A model generated the notes under the pieces. It ran no database searches. It was not told the DNA's origin and saw nothing but the letters and a program-made list of their open reading frames with translations. A stretch of 64,000 nucleotides of DNA from Actinoallomurus spadix (GTDB lineage Bacteria; Actinomycetota; Actinomycetes; Streptosporangiales; Streptosporangiaceae), in contig NZ_JAMXMX010000021.1 in NCBI RefSeq assembly GCF_024055725.1, forward strand, positions 1 through 64,000. The letters run 5' to 3'. The translations under genes were made by a program, and so were the position numbers. This document shows positions 1 to 8,678 of the stretch, piece after piece; the first letter of the stretch is position 1; every line of letters starts with the position of its first letter.

Positions 1-61
1 CCCCGTCGCCCTGGGCATCCAGAGCGACTCACTCCAGACAAAACGATCTTAGGGAACGCTG

Positions 62-2239
62 ATGAAGGGAAACCTGGCCGCGCGGTTGGGCGGCTGGAGC
101 GCCCGCCACAGGAAAACGGCGATCTTGGGGTGGGTGCTGTTCGTGGTCGCGGCCGTCCTCATCGGCGGAATGCTGGGGCAGGAGCGGCTCACCGACGGTG
201 AGGAGGCCACCGGGGACTCCGGGCGGGCGGTCCGCATCCTCGAGGAGGCCGGCATCAAGAGCCCGGCCACGGAGATGGTGCTGATCCACAGCACGGCCCC
301 TGACGGATTCCGCGCGGCGGTTCCGGACGTGACCCGCGCGATCCGGGGCACCGGGCGGGCGGCGACCGTACGGGAGCCCCTGGTGTCGCGGGATCACCGG
401 GACGCACTGGTGCAGTTCGACATGGCCGGTGACCCCAAGACCGCGGCGGACCGGGTGGCGCCCGTGCAGGCGGCGGTGGCGCGGGCGGCGGCCGGTCATC
501 GTGAGGTCCGGGTGGAGGAGTTCGGCGACGCGTCCGGTGAGCGCTGGTTCAACAAGACCCTGGGCAGGGACTTCTCCCGGGCGGAGCTGACCGCCGTGCC
601 GCTCGCGCTGGGCATCCTGCTCGTCGCCTTCGGCGCGCTGCTCGCCGCCGTCGTACCGGTGGGGATCGCCCTCACGGCGTTCCTGGCGGCCAACGGGCTG
701 CTCGCCGTCATCAGCCACGCCATGCACATGGACGGGTCGGCGAGCTCGGTGATGCTGCTGATGGGGCTCGCGGTCGGCGTCGACTACTGCCTGTTCTACC
801 TGCGGCGGGAGCGCGAGGAACGGGCCGCCGGGCGGGACCGGGAGACCGCGCTGCGCATCGCCGCGGCGACGTCCGGCCGGTCGGTCCTGGTGTCCGGGCT
901 GACGGTCATGGTGGCCATGGCGGGGATGTTCCTGTCCGGGATGGCGATCTTCGAAGGCTTCGCGGTCGCGACGATCCTCGTGGTGCTGATCGCGGTGATC
1001 GGCTCGGTGACGGTCCTGCCCGCGCTGCTGTCGCTGCTGGGCGACAAGGTGGAGTTCGGGCGGATCCCCCTCCTACGCCGCAGGCGGTCGACCGGGCGCT
1101 TCTGGAACGCCGTCCTGCGGCCGGTGCTGGCCCGCCCGGGCGTCTCCGCCGCGCTGGCCGGGGCGTTCCTGCTGGCGCTGGCCGCCCCGGCCCTCGGGAT
1201 GCACACCGAGAAGCTCCGGATGGATCAGCAGCTGCCGAAGAACGCCTCCCTGATCACGACCTACCACCACATCAACGCGGCGTTCCCCGGCGGGCCCGAC
1301 CCGGCCCTCGTCGTGGTCAAGGCGCCCGACGTCCGGGCGCCCCGCGTCCAGCAGGCCATCCAGACGCTGCGGGACGCCGCGCGGCGGGACGGGGAGTTCG
1401 GGCAGCCGGTCCGCGTCGAGGTCCACGCGGCGGCGAACGTCGCCACGATCAGCGTGCCGCTGACCGGCACCGGCTCGGACGCCACCTCACGGCACGCCCT
1501 CACCACCCTGCGGCAGCACCTGGTGCCCTCGGCGTTCCACGGGGTGGCGGAGGCGCGCGTCGGCGGCACCCTGGCCTCCTCCACCGACTGGAACGCCCGG
1601 CTGCGCGGCAGCATCGTGCCGGTCTTCGTGTTCGTGCTGGGCGTCACGTTCCTGCTGATGCTGATCTCGTTCCGTTCCGTGCCCATCGCCGCCACGGCCA
1701 TCGCGCTCAACCTGCTGTCGGTCGGCGCGGCGTACGGGGTGATGGTCGCGATGTTCCAGCACGGGTGGGGTGCGGGTCTCGTCGGCACCCACGGTGTGGG
1801 GGCCATCGAGGCGTGGCTGCCGCTGTTCGTCTTCGTCGTCCTGTTCGGGCTGTCGATGGACTACCACGTCTTCGTGGTGTCGCGGATCCGCGAGGCGTAC
1901 GACCGGGGAACCCCGACCACGGCGGCGGTGGCGCAGGGCATCCGGGCCACCGCGGGCGCCGTGACCAGCGCAGCGGTGATCATGGTGGCGGTGTTCGCGG
2001 TCTTCGGCACCCTGTCCATGCAGGACTTCAAGCAGATGGGCGTCGGACTCTCGATCGCCGTCCTGCTGGACGCCACGATCGTACGGGCGGTGCTGCTCCC
2101 GGCGGTGATGACGCTGCTCGGCGAGCGGAACTGGTACCTCCCCCGCGCGCTGTCCTGGCTCCCCGGCCTGTCCCACGGCGAGCCGCCGGCCGCCACGCCG
2201 ACCGTGCCGCAGCCGGTGTACGTCCCGACGAAGGGCTGA
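62..2239 (+). CDS. MMPL/RND family membrane transporter
   Basis: A 725-residue protein of the MMPL branch of the RND superfamily, proton-driven exporters of lipids or hydrophobic compounds in the cytoplasmic membrane. The architecture is the family's duplicated one: a TM helix near residue 25, a periplasmic loop, a TM bundle containing GLAVGVDYCLF, then a second TM/loop/bundle repeat with FGLSMDYHVFVVSRIREAY. The Asp-Tyr pairs in these helices are the expected proton-relay positions. The ATG is preceded by AGGGA at a 6-nt distance. It is followed at once by a strong terminator, so it looks monocistronic. Substrate unknown; no biosynthetic or regulatory partner lies beside it within the window. 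The family call is secure, the cargo is not. Confidence 0.93.
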   Translation: MKGNLAARLGGWSARHRKTAILGWVLFVVAAVLIGGMLGQERLTDGEEATGDSGRAVRILEEAGIKSPATEMVLIHSTAPDGFRAAVPDVTRAIRGTGRAATVREPLVSRDHRDALVQFDMAGDPKTAADRVAPVQAAVARAAAGHREVRVEEFGDASGERWFNKTLGRDFSRAELTAVPLALGILLVAFGALLAAVVPVGIALTAFLAANGLLAVISHAMHMDGSASSVMLLMGLAVGVDYCLFYLRREREERAAGRDRETALRIAAATSGRSVLVSGLTVMVAMAGMFLSGMAIFEGFAVATILVVLIAVIGSVTVLPALLSLLGDKVEFGRIPLLRRRRSTGRFWNAVLRPVLARPGVSAALAGAFLLALAAPALGMHTEKLRMDQQLPKNASLITTYHHINAAFPGGPDPALVVVKAPDVRAPRVQQAIQTLRDAARRDGEFGQPVRVEVHAAANVATISVPLTGTGSDATSRHALTTLRQHLVPSAFHGVAEARVGGTLASSTDWNARLRGSIVPVFVFVLGVTFLLMLISFRSVPIAATAIALNLLSVGAAYGVMVAMFQHGWGAGLVGTHGVGAIEAWLPLFVFVVLFGLSMDYHVFVVSRIREAYDRGTPTTAAVAQGIRATAGAVTSAAVIMVAVFAVFGTLSMQDFKQMGVGLSIAVLLDATIVRAVLLPAVMTLLGERNWYLPRALSWLPGLSHGEPPAATPTVPQPVYVPTKG

Positions 2240-2250
2240 GCGTCGCGGGA

Positions 2251-2295
2251 CCCGGGACCTGACTCACCAAGGGAAGTCAGGTCCCGGGCTTTTTT
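2251..2295 (+). terminator. Rho-independent terminator after the MMPL gene
   Basis: A perfect 14-bp inverted repeat (CCCGGGACCTGACT at 2251-2264, its complement at 2275-2288) with a 10-nt loop, followed by six T residues at 2290-2295. It is the most textbook intrinsic terminator in the window; most others here lack a T run. Confidence 0.93.
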
Positions 2296-2318
2296 GGATG
2301 GACGGAACGGTCGGCGGT

Positions 2319-3320
2319 TCAGCGGAACAGCGCGGCGTATCCGTTGAGCGCCGGCTGACCGCCCAGGTGCGCGTACAGAACGTTGGATCCGGCCTCGATC
2401 TCCCCGTTCGCCACCAGATCGACCATCCCGGCCATCGACTTGCCCTCGTACACCGGGTCGGTGATCATCCCCTCCAGCCGCGCGGCCAGCCGCATGGCCT
2501 CCAGCGTCCGCTCGTCGGGGATGCCGTACGTCCCGGCGTGGTAGCGCTCGTCGAGGACGATCTCGTCGTCGGAGACCTCCGTCCCGATCAGCTCCGCGGT
2601 GTTCCGGGCGATCCGGGCGATCTGCTCCCAGGTCTCCTTCGGCTTGGCGGAGCCGTCGATGCCGATGATCCGGCGGCCCTCGCCCGCGAATCCCGCGACC
2701 ATCCCGGCCTGCGTGCTCCCGGTGACCGAGCAGACGATGATCGTGTCGAAGCGGACGCCGAGCTCCCGCTCCTGCTCCTCCACCTCGCGCGCCCAGTTCG
2801 CGAAGCCGAGGCCGCCGAGGCGGTGGTCCGACGCGCCCGCCGGGATGGCGTACGGCCGGTCGCCACGGGCACGGACGTCCTCCAGGGCCTGCTCCCAGCT
2901 CTGCTTGAACTCGATGCCGAACCCGGCCTCCACCAGGCGCACGTCCGCGCCGAGCAGGCGGGACAGCAGGATGTTGCCCACCCGGTCGTACACGGCGTCG
3001 GGCCAGTCGACCCAGCTCTCCTGCACCAGGACGCACTTCAGGCCCAGCCGGGCGGCCACGGCGGCGACCTGCCGGGTGTGGTTGGACTGCACGCCGCCGA
3101 TCGACACGAGGGTGTCGCAGCCCTGGGCGAGCGCGTCCGCGGCGAGGTACTCCAGCTTGCGCGTCTTGTTGCCGCCGAACGCGAGGCCGGAGTTGCAGTC
3201 CTCGCGCTTGGCCCACAGCGTGACCCCGCCGCCGAGGTGCTCCGTCAGCCGGGGCAGCGGGTGCACGGGCGAGGGCCCGAACAGCAGGCGCTCGCGGGGG
3301 AAGTCGTCCAAAGTCGTCAC
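2319..3320 (-). CDS. acdS: 1-aminocyclopropane-1-carboxylate (ACC) deaminase
   Basis: A PLP enzyme (333 aa, normal length) that cleaves ACC, the plant ethylene precursor, to 2-oxobutyrate and ammonia. Lys52 in GGNKTRK is the expected Schiff-base lysine, and Ser79-Asn80-His81 forms the substrate-binding loop. Two residues separate true ACC deaminases from the related D-cysteine desulfhydrases: Glu in YEGKS and Leu in HLGG (Glu295/Leu322 in pseudomonad enzymes). Both are present here as Glu292 and Leu319, so the specific call is well supported. Its start overlaps the stop of the upstream GntR gene by 4 nt, indicating one transcript and coupled translation. Likely role: nitrogen scavenging and plant association. 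Confidence 0.93.
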   Translation of the reverse strand: MTTLDDFPRERLLFGPSPVHPLPRLTEHLGGGVTLWAKREDCNSGLAFGGNKTRKLEYLAADALAQGCDTLVSIGGVQSNHTRQVAAVAARLGLKCVLVQESWVDWPDAVYDRVGNILLSRLLGADVRLVEAGFGIEFKQSWEQALEDVRARGDRPYAIPAGASDHRLGGLGFANWAREVEEQERELGVRFDTIIVCSVTGSTQAGMVAGFAGEGRRIIGIDGSAKPKETWEQIARIARNTAELIGTEVSDDEIVLDERYHAGTYGIPDERTLEAMRLAARLEGMITDPVYEGKSMAGMVDLVANGEIEAGSNVLYAHLGGQPALNGYAALFR

Positions 3321-3976
3321 GAGGTCTCCTCTTCCAGAAGGTCACCGAGCGTGGCCCATATCTCGGCGGTGGCGGCCACGGCCGCCTCGGTGTCACGCGC
3401 GGCGCACGCGTTGATCAGGCGGTCGTGCAGGGCGATGGACCGCCGGCCCGGGAGGGAGCCGAACCGCAGCCGCTCCAGCCGCCGGATCAGCGGCAGGTAC
3501 CGCTCGATCGTCGCGGCCACCGCGCGGTTGCCCGCCGCGGCCACCGGGACGTCGTGCAGCTCGTCGTCGGCGGCCAGCGCCGCCGGGACGTCGCCTTCGT
3601 CGAGGGCGGCGGCGAAGCGCGCGTTCGCCGCGCGCATCGTCTCCAGATGCCGATCGGTCAGCACCGGCACCGCCGCCCGGACGGCGAGCTCGTGCATGGC
3701 GCGGACGACGGCGTACGCGTCACGGACGTCGCGGAGCACGAGCGGCGTGACCCGCGTGTAGGCGTGCGGCTTGGTCTCGACGAGCCCCTCGTCGGCGAGC
3801 CGCGCCAGCGCCTCGCGCACCGGTGTGCGCGACAGCCCGACCCGCTCGGCCAGCTCACCGTCGCGGATGATCTCGCCGGGCGCGAGGTCGCCCTCGACGA
3901 TCGCGTCGCGGAGCATGCGGTACGCCTGGTCGCGCAGGAGGGCGCGGTCGAGGGGACGAAGCCGTTCGGTTGGCAT
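3317..3976 (-). CDS. GntR/FadR-family regulator, probable regulator of the ACC deaminase gene
   Basis: A 219-aa regulator with an N-terminal winged helix (about residues 10-75, containing the typical [25 protein letters not shown]) and a C-terminal all-helical FCD ligand-binding domain. It is the first gene of a two-gene unit with acdS, joined by a 4-nt overlap. GntR-type regulators commonly sit next to acdS in actinomycetes, so control by ACC or a product is a reasonable inference. A perfect inverted repeat lies one base upstream of the start codon and could serve autoregulation. No clear Shine-Dalgarno sequence is visible, so translation may be leaderless or nearly so. Confidence 0.88.
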   Translation of the reverse strand: MPTERLRPLDRALLRDQAYRMLRDAIVEGDLAPGEIIRDGELAERVGLSRTPVREALARLADEGLVETKPHAYTRVTPLVLRDVRDAYAVVRAMHELAVRAAVPVLTDRHLETMRAANARFAAALDEGDVPAALAADDELHDVPVAAAGNRAVAATIERYLPLIRRLERLRFGSLPGRRSIALHDRLINACAARDTEAAVAATAEIWATLGDLLEEETS

Positions 3977-3977
3977 G

Positions 3978-4012
3978 CAATATATTAGATATTGGATTGC
4001 TCAACGCGTCAA
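3978..4012 (-). promoter_or_regulatory. Candidate operator and promoter of the gntR-acdS unit
   Basis: A perfect inverted repeat CAATAT-N5-ATATTG occupies 3978-3994, directly before the GntR start codon, in an AT-rich island within very GC-rich DNA. On the minus strand TTGACG at 4012-4007 could be a -35 element, with TATCTA or TAATAT inside the palindrome as -10. This would place the operator over the -10, as expected for a repressor. No experimental support. Confidence 0.5.
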
Positions 4013-4157
4013 CACGGTCTGTGTCATCTGCATCATCCCCCCGACATGGGCGTTCATAGGATCGCTTCATCACCGGAGCGTGTGCGCGTCAGCGGCGGGG
4101 GCCGGCATGCGCGCACGTCGTGCTCGCATGCCGCCACACGCCCGGTACGGTTGGCCC

Positions 4158-4982
4158 GTGCTGCCGAACGTCACCGCCACGCGCTACGTGACACCCCTCC
4201 GGGAGGGCGGTTCCCTCCCCGCCATCGTCGAGGCCGACGACCTGGGTACGTACGTCGTGAAGTTCCACGGCGCGGGACAGGGCCGCAAGGCCCTCATCGC
4301 GGAGATCATCGCCGGTGAGCTGGGCCGCCGCCTCGGCCTCCGGGTGCCGGACCTCGTCACCGTGGACATCGACCCGGTGATCGCCCGCCACGAGCCCGAT
4401 CCCGACATCCAGGACCTGCTCAAGGCCAGCCCCGGCCGCAACCTCGGCGTCGACTACCTGCCGGGCTCCCTCGGCTTCGACCCGCTGGCCTGGACACCCG
4501 AAGCCGACTTCGCCGCCTCCGTGCTGTGGTTCGACGCGCTGATCGGAAACGTCGACCGCAGCTGGCGCAACCCTAACCTCCTGGTCTGGCACGGCGACGT
4601 CTGGCTGATCGACCACGGCGCCGGCCTGTATTTCCACCACGCCTGGGCCTCGGCGGACAAGCTGATCTCCCGGCCGTACGACGCGAGCGACCACGTCCTG
4701 GCGACCTTCGTCGACGACGCCGGCCTCGCCCGCGCCGCCCGCGACCTCGGTCCCAAGGTCACCGAGGACCTGCTGCGCGAGGTCGTGGCCCTCGTGCCTG
4801 AGGAGTGGCTGGCCGACGAGCCCGGCTTCGGCTCCCCTGCCGAGGTCGCCGCCGCTTACGTCGCGCACCTGCGGACCCGCGCGGCCACGCCGGAGATCTG
4901 GCTGCCCGAGGTCGGCGAGGCCCGGCCGGCGACACCCCGGGCCGAGCACCGCCCGTCGGCCCGACCGAAATGGCTGCAATGA
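4158..4982 (+). CDS. HipA-like protein kinase (HipA_2 family)
   Basis: A 274-aa protein resembling the compact HipA-like kinases of actinobacteria. Visible kinase features, numbered from the chosen GTG: Lys35 in YVVKF and Glu49 (ATP-anchoring pair), Asp133 in GNVDR with Asn138/Asn140 in NPN (catalytic loop), and Asp152 in LIDHG (metal-binding, DFG-like). The HipA_2 family lacks the HipB-type antitoxin partner; the constant neighbour is instead a DUF3037 gene, which here overlaps by 4 nt. GTG at 4158 was chosen because homology begins just after it and TACGGT at 4145-4150 would make a -10 for a leaderless message. Phosphorylated target unknown. Confidence 0.85.
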   Translation: MLPNVTATRYVTPLREGGSLPAIVEADDLGTYVVKFHGAGQGRKALIAEIIAGELGRRLGLRVPDLVTVDIDPVIARHEPDPDIQDLLKASPGRNLGVDYLPGSLGFDPLAWTPEADFAASVLWFDALIGNVDRSWRNPNLLVWHGDVWLIDHGAGLYFHHAWASADKLISRPYDASDHVLATFVDDAGLARAARDLGPKVTEDLLREVVALVPEEWLADEPGFGSPAEVAAAYVAHLRTRAATPEIWLPEVGEARPATPRAEHRPSARPKWLQ

Positions 4983-5353
4983 AGATCTTCGAGTACGCCG
5001 TCCTGCGCGTGATCCCCCGCGTCGAACGCGGCGAGACCATGAACGTCGGAGTGATCCTCTACTGCCAGGCCCGGGACTTCCTCGGCTGCCGGACCCACGT
5101 CGACGACGTACGGCTCCGCGCGCTGGCCCCGGACCTCGACGTCGACGGGGTGCGCGCCGCGCTGGAGGCGGTCGACGGCGTCTGCTGCGGCGGGCCGCGC
5201 GCGGGTCAGGCCGCGGGTGAGTCCCTCGGTTCGCGGTTCCGCTGGCTCACCGCGCCGCGCAGCACCGTCGTGCAGCCCGGCCCGGTCCACTCGGGCCTCA
5301 CCGCCGACCCGGCCGCCGAACTCGACCGCCTGCTCGACGTCCTCGTCCGCTGA
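4979..5353 (+). CDS. DUF3037 family protein
   Basis: A 124-aa protein starting MKIFEYAVLRVIPRVERGE, the typical opening of DUF3037. The ATG overlaps the stop of the HipA-like kinase gene (ATGA), so the pair is translationally coupled. An ATG 9 nt upstream is possible but fits the family start less well. DUF3037 proteins have no known activity; constant pairing with HipA_2 kinases suggests a substrate, regulator or adaptor of the kinase, which is inference only. A convergent gene ends 20 bp downstream. Confidence 0.85.
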   Translation: MKIFEYAVLRVIPRVERGETMNVGVILYCQARDFLGCRTHVDDVRLRALAPDLDVDGVRAALEAVDGVCCGGPRAGQAAGESLGSRFRWLTAPRSTVVQPGPVHSGLTADPAAELDRLLDVLVR

Positions 5354-5373
5354 CCTCGCGGACCCGCGGAGAA

Positions 5374-6129
5374 CTACGGCGAGGCCGCGCGCGGGTCCCG
5401 GAGGAACGTCGCGATCCCCCGCTGGAAGTCCTCGAACGCGACGGGAGGCCCGCCCGCCTGCGCCTTCGCCGCCGCCCACGCCGGTGAGAGCACGGCCCCG
5501 ACCGCGTGCTTGGCGGCCCGGACCGCCGCGCTCGGATGGCGCGTGATGGCCAACACCAGCCTGCGGGTGGCCGTGGCCAGCTCCGCGTCCGGCACGCAAC
5601 GGGTGGCGAGCCCCAGGCTCACGGCCTCGGCGGCGGGCACCAGGCGGCCCGTGTAGAGGAGTTCCCGCGCGACGCCGGGCCCGGCGAGCATGACCAGCCG
5701 AGCGGCGAACGCCGGGCTGACGAGGATGCCGAGCCGCGCGATCGGCATCCCGATCCGCGCGCTCTCCGCCATCACCTGCAGGTCACAGGCCAGGGCGAGC
5801 TGGCACCCGGCCCCGGCGGCGACACCCTCCACCTGCGCGATGACCGGGACGGGCAGATCCTCGATGGCGGTCAGCGCCGCCTCCATGGCGGCGAAGCTGT
5901 CCGCCACGTCCGTGACGTCCGCCTCGACCCACTCCCGCATGTCCGACCCGGAGCTGAACATGCCGCCCTGGCCGCGGACGACGACCACCCGCAGGTCGGC
6001 CTCGCGAGCGAGCCGCCGGAACGTCCGCTCGAGCTCGCGCCAGTCCGCGCTGTCCAGCGCGTTGCCACGCCGCCCGTCACCGACCGTGATCTCGGCGACC
6101 TCCACGTCCCGCTGCGACCTGATCTTCAT
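5374..6129 (-). CDS. Crotonase-fold (enoyl-CoA hydratase/isomerase family) protein lacking the canonical catalytic acids
   Basis: A 251-aa protein with the crotonase fold: the oxyanion-hole segment GGMFSSGSDM near residue 60 and EGVAAGAGC near residue 105. In true hydratases two glutamates act, one in GGCELA and one in PE; here they are Gln110 (GAGCQLA) and Ile130 (GMPIAR). Hydratase activity is therefore doubtful, and isomerase, hydrolase or another CoA-ester reaction is as likely. The ATG at 6129 is preceded by AGGAGGGGG; a longer reading to 6150 lacks such a site. No fatty-acid or aromatic catabolic partners lie next to it. It converges on the DUF3037 gene. Confidence 0.82.
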   Translation of the reverse strand: MKIRSQRDVEVAEITVGDGRRGNALDSADWRELERTFRRLAREADLRVVVVRGQGGMFSSGSDMREWVEADVTDVADSFAAMEAALTAIEDLPVPVIAQVEGVAAGAGCQLALACDLQVMAESARIGMPIARLGILVSPAFAARLVMLAGPGVARELLYTGRLVPAAEAVSLGLATRCVPDAELATATRRLVLAITRHPSAAVRAAKHAVGAVLSPAWAAAKAQAGGPPVAFEDFQRGIATFLRDPRAASP

Positions 6130-6275
6130 GGGAAGCCCCCTCCTCGCCACGCCGTCACCTCATCGGCCGAAACCCGGGGACTCAGCAGCTATGGTTCCCA
6201 GACGTCGGTGCCGTCACCGCGGCCGCGTGGTCGGTAGCGTTCTCTGAGAGGCGGGGACGGGGAAGGCGGGGTCGC

Positions 6276-6539
6276 TCAGTCGAACAACTCGTCGACAGAC
6301 CTCACGACAAGGGCTCGCTCCAGCCACTCCTCGAACTGCCGCGCATCCGTGCACGTCTCTATACGAGCACGGGCGCTGTCCGAGACCTCGATGCCCCGAG
6401 CGGACAAAACGATGAGAATGACACGAACTCGCCCTTCCGCTCGCCCTTCCGCTCGCCCTTCCGCTCGCCCCACCGTCTTGCCTCGACCGAAGTGCTCCTT
6501 CGCGAACGGGCTGTAGACAGGCCAGGTCTTCGGAGACAC
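6276..6539 (-). pseudogene. C-terminal fragment of an Rpn-like nuclease gene (partial tandem copy)
   Basis: Encodes 87 residues matching only the last third of the complete gene immediately upstream (6582-7481): TWPVYSPFAKEHFGRGK, a GRAE-type repeat, then an ARG-containing helical tail ending SVDELFD (the full copy ends SLDEVFD). Similarity continues a few codons upstream of the GTG used here (PEEFVSPKTW against LEELVSSTTW). A 52-bp block, 6477-6528, differs from 6795-6846 at a single base although the flanks diverge strongly. No nuclease core is present, so this is best read as a decayed partial duplication, though a short protein could still be made. Confidence 0.75.
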
Positions 6540-6581
6540 GAACTCCTCCGGGGAATTCGGCGGACAGGGTGGAGATGAGGA

Positions 6582-7481
6582 TCAGTCGAAGACCTCGTCC
6601 AGGGACGTGGCCACGATGGCCCGGTCGGCCCATCTTTCGATCTCTCGCAGGTCCTTGGATGTACGGATCCGGTCCCGGATGTTCTCCGGGACATCGAACC
6701 CCCGAGCAGCCAGGATTCGCAGGAGCATGCGCACCCCTTCTTCCGCGCGTCCTTCTTCGCGTCCTTCTTCGCGTCCTTCTTCGCGCCCCTCCTCCTTGCC
6801 TCGGCCGAAGTGCTCCTTCGCGAACGGGCTGTAGACAGGCCAGGTCGTTGAGGACACGAGCTCCTCCAGAATCTTCTGGACGGCCTTCGAGGCCATCTTG
6901 TAGGTGTACTCATAGTATGACGCGGCGTGTTCGGGCTCCATCAGAGGGAGCGACTCGACGAATACTTCGACCACGGGCCTGCGCTGCTCACCGTGCATCA
7001 TCACCGACATCGCGGCCAGCTCCGGGTGAGCCGCCGCCTCCTTCGGGTCGGTGATGACCGGTACGGCGTCCGGGCCGAGCACCAGAGCTTGAAACGTGTA
7101 GCCGGGTAGCCCGGTCTTGATCGGCTCGGTGTAGTAAGCCGCCGCGCCTGGATCCGGGCACACGCACAGCACCGTCACCGGCCGCTGCAAGTGCAGCCAC
7201 AGCGTGGCGGCATATCGGGGCAACTGCCGGCGCTTGGACTCGGACTTGGCCTGCTGGACCTCGACGATGATCCCGTGCAGCGGATGCCGGGTAGGACCGA
7301 CCGTGATCACGGTGTCGGGCCGGAAGTCCTTCGACGGACGGTCGTTGAAGTCATTGCTCGCGACCTCCGCCGACCCCGCCTCGGGCACACTGATGCCCAT
7401 CAGGTCGCGCAGCACCTCCACGGCGAACTCCGGCCGGTTACGGAACAACTCGTTGATCGTGTCATGCAGAGGGGATGGCAT
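6582..7481 (-). CDS. Rpn/YhgA-like PD-(D/E)XK nuclease-family protein
   Basis: A 299-aa protein common in actinomycetes. The N-terminal half shows a PD-(D/E)XK-like pattern: Asp in RPDTVITVG, then a strand IIVEVQQAK carrying the Glu-x-Gln motif with a following Lys. The C-terminal part holds a low-complexity stretch of tandem GREE units (12-bp DNA repeats at about 6755-6788) and a helical tail. This layout resembles recombination-promoting nucleases of the Rpn family, whose members often gain or lose such repeats. TAACTT lies 7 nt upstream of the ATG and could drive a leaderless transcript; no ribosome site is evident. Activity and partner are unknown. Confidence 0.7.
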   Translation of the reverse strand: MPSPLHDTINELFRNRPEFAVEVLRDLMGISVPEAGSAEVASNDFNDRPSKDFRPDTVITVGPTRHPLHGIIVEVQQAKSESKRRQLPRYAATLWLHLQRPVTVLCVCPDPGAAAYYTEPIKTGLPGYTFQALVLGPDAVPVITDPKEAAAHPELAAMSVMMHGEQRRPVVEVFVESLPLMEPEHAASYYEYTYKMASKAVQKILEELVSSTTWPVYSPFAKEHFGRGKEEGREEGREEGREEGRAEEGVRMLLRILAARGFDVPENIRDRIRTSKDLREIERWADRAIVATSLDEVFD

Positions 7482-7588
7482 GCACGCAAAGTTATCGCAT
7501 GATCACTTTGAGTGAGTGTCGCTTCGAACAAAGAATTGAACGACGGGCCGGTCATCGTGGCGGCGAACTAGGACAAAACAGGAACGAA

Positions 7589-8440
7589 CTAGAACATCAC
7601 GGACATGAAGGTGTCGACGTCGCGGAAGCCGACGCGGTGGTAGGTGGCGCGGGCCGGGGCGTTGAAGTCGTTGACGTACAGCGTCACCGCCGGCGCGATG
7701 CTGCGCAGGGCCTCGGTGACGACGGCGGCCATGCCGTGCACGGCGTACCGCCGGCCGCGCAGGTCCGGGTGGACCCACACGCCCTGGACCTGGCAGGCGT
7801 ACGGCGTGACGGCGCCGATCTCGGCCTTGAACACCACGCGGCCGTCCTCGATGCGGGCGAAGGCCCGCCGGGAGCGGATGAGCTCGGCGACGCGGGCGCG
7901 GTACAGCACTCCCCCGTCGCCCGCCTGCGGTGAGACGCCGACCTCCTCGGTGAACATCGCCACGCAGGCCGGGTAGAGGATGTCGAAGTCGTTCATGGTG
8001 ACGCGGCGGACGGCCGGGTCGGGCTCGACGGGCGGCGGCGACACCGTCGACATGACCGGCTGGACGGCCCGGATGGCGCGGGGCGGTCCCCAGAAGGGGC
8101 GCAGGGCGTTCCACATCTCGGTCACCGCGGGCACCGGGCCGACGATCGACGAGCAGCGGCGTCCCTGCGAGCGTGCCCGGTCCGCGAAGGACCGCGCGGC
8201 CTCGCGGTCGGCGGCGACCGGCACGAGGTTCGCGCCGGAGTAGCAGAGGGAGACCAGTCGGCCGCCGCGGTGGAACCCCCACAGCTCGGCGCCGAGGCGG
8301 CCCGGGTCGACGCCGGCGGCGTGCACCCGGGAGCCGACGAAGACGTTCGACACCGGGTCGGCGTCGAGGATCTCCAGGACCGCGTGACGGTGGCGGTCGT
8401 CCAAGAGGCGCACCGGAGACGTGCGCAGCATCGGACTCAC
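7589..8440 (-). CDS. GNAT family acetyltransferase with N-terminal DUF4081 domain
   Basis: A 283-aa protein with an N-terminal DUF4081 region (about 1-130) and a C-terminal GNAT domain; the acetyl-CoA-binding motif is VWVHPDLRGRRYAVHGMAA. The start is a GTG with GGGAG five to six nucleotides upstream. In mycobacteria this family member follows ispG directly (Rv2867c after Rv2868c); here three S33 peptidase genes separate it from ispG. Substrate unknown. Confidence 0.9.
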   Translation of the reverse strand: MSPMLRTSPVRLLDDRHRHAVLEILDADPVSNVFVGSRVHAAGVDPGRLGAELWGFHRGGRLVSLCYSGANLVPVAADREAARSFADRARSQGRRCSSIVGPVPAVTEMWNALRPFWGPPRAIRAVQPVMSTVSPPPVEPDPAVRRVTMNDFDILYPACVAMFTEEVGVSPQAGDGGVLYRARVAELIRSRRAFARIEDGRVVFKAEIGAVTPYACQVQGVWVHPDLRGRRYAVHGMAAVVTEALRSIAPAVTLYVNDFNAPARATYHRVGFRDVDTFMSVMF

Positions 8441-8602
8441 GTTCTCTCCCGGGCGGGTGATCCGGCGCGTGGGGAGGCGGACCGCCGCGTCGACACGTTC
8501 GCTCCGCTCACCTTGTAAGGGTACGGGAGGAACGCGGCAAGATCGGTAATCAGGTGCGGCATGCCGCGCTCCGGCTTCATCCGGCGGTCCGGGGGGACGC
8601 TA

Positions 8603-8630
8603 AGGACCCCCGGCCGGAGCCGGGGGTCCT
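8603..8630 (-). terminator. GC-rich terminator hairpin after the first S33 peptidase gene
   Basis: A perfect 12-bp stem (AGGACCCCCGGC at 8603-8614 with its complement at 8619-8630) and a 4-nt loop, 49 bp past the stop codon. It has no T run, as is common in actinomycetes. Confidence 0.75.
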
Positions 8631-8678
8631 CACGAGCGGGTCCCGGTCAACGGGCCCGCGGGTCACCGCGCCGTGGCG

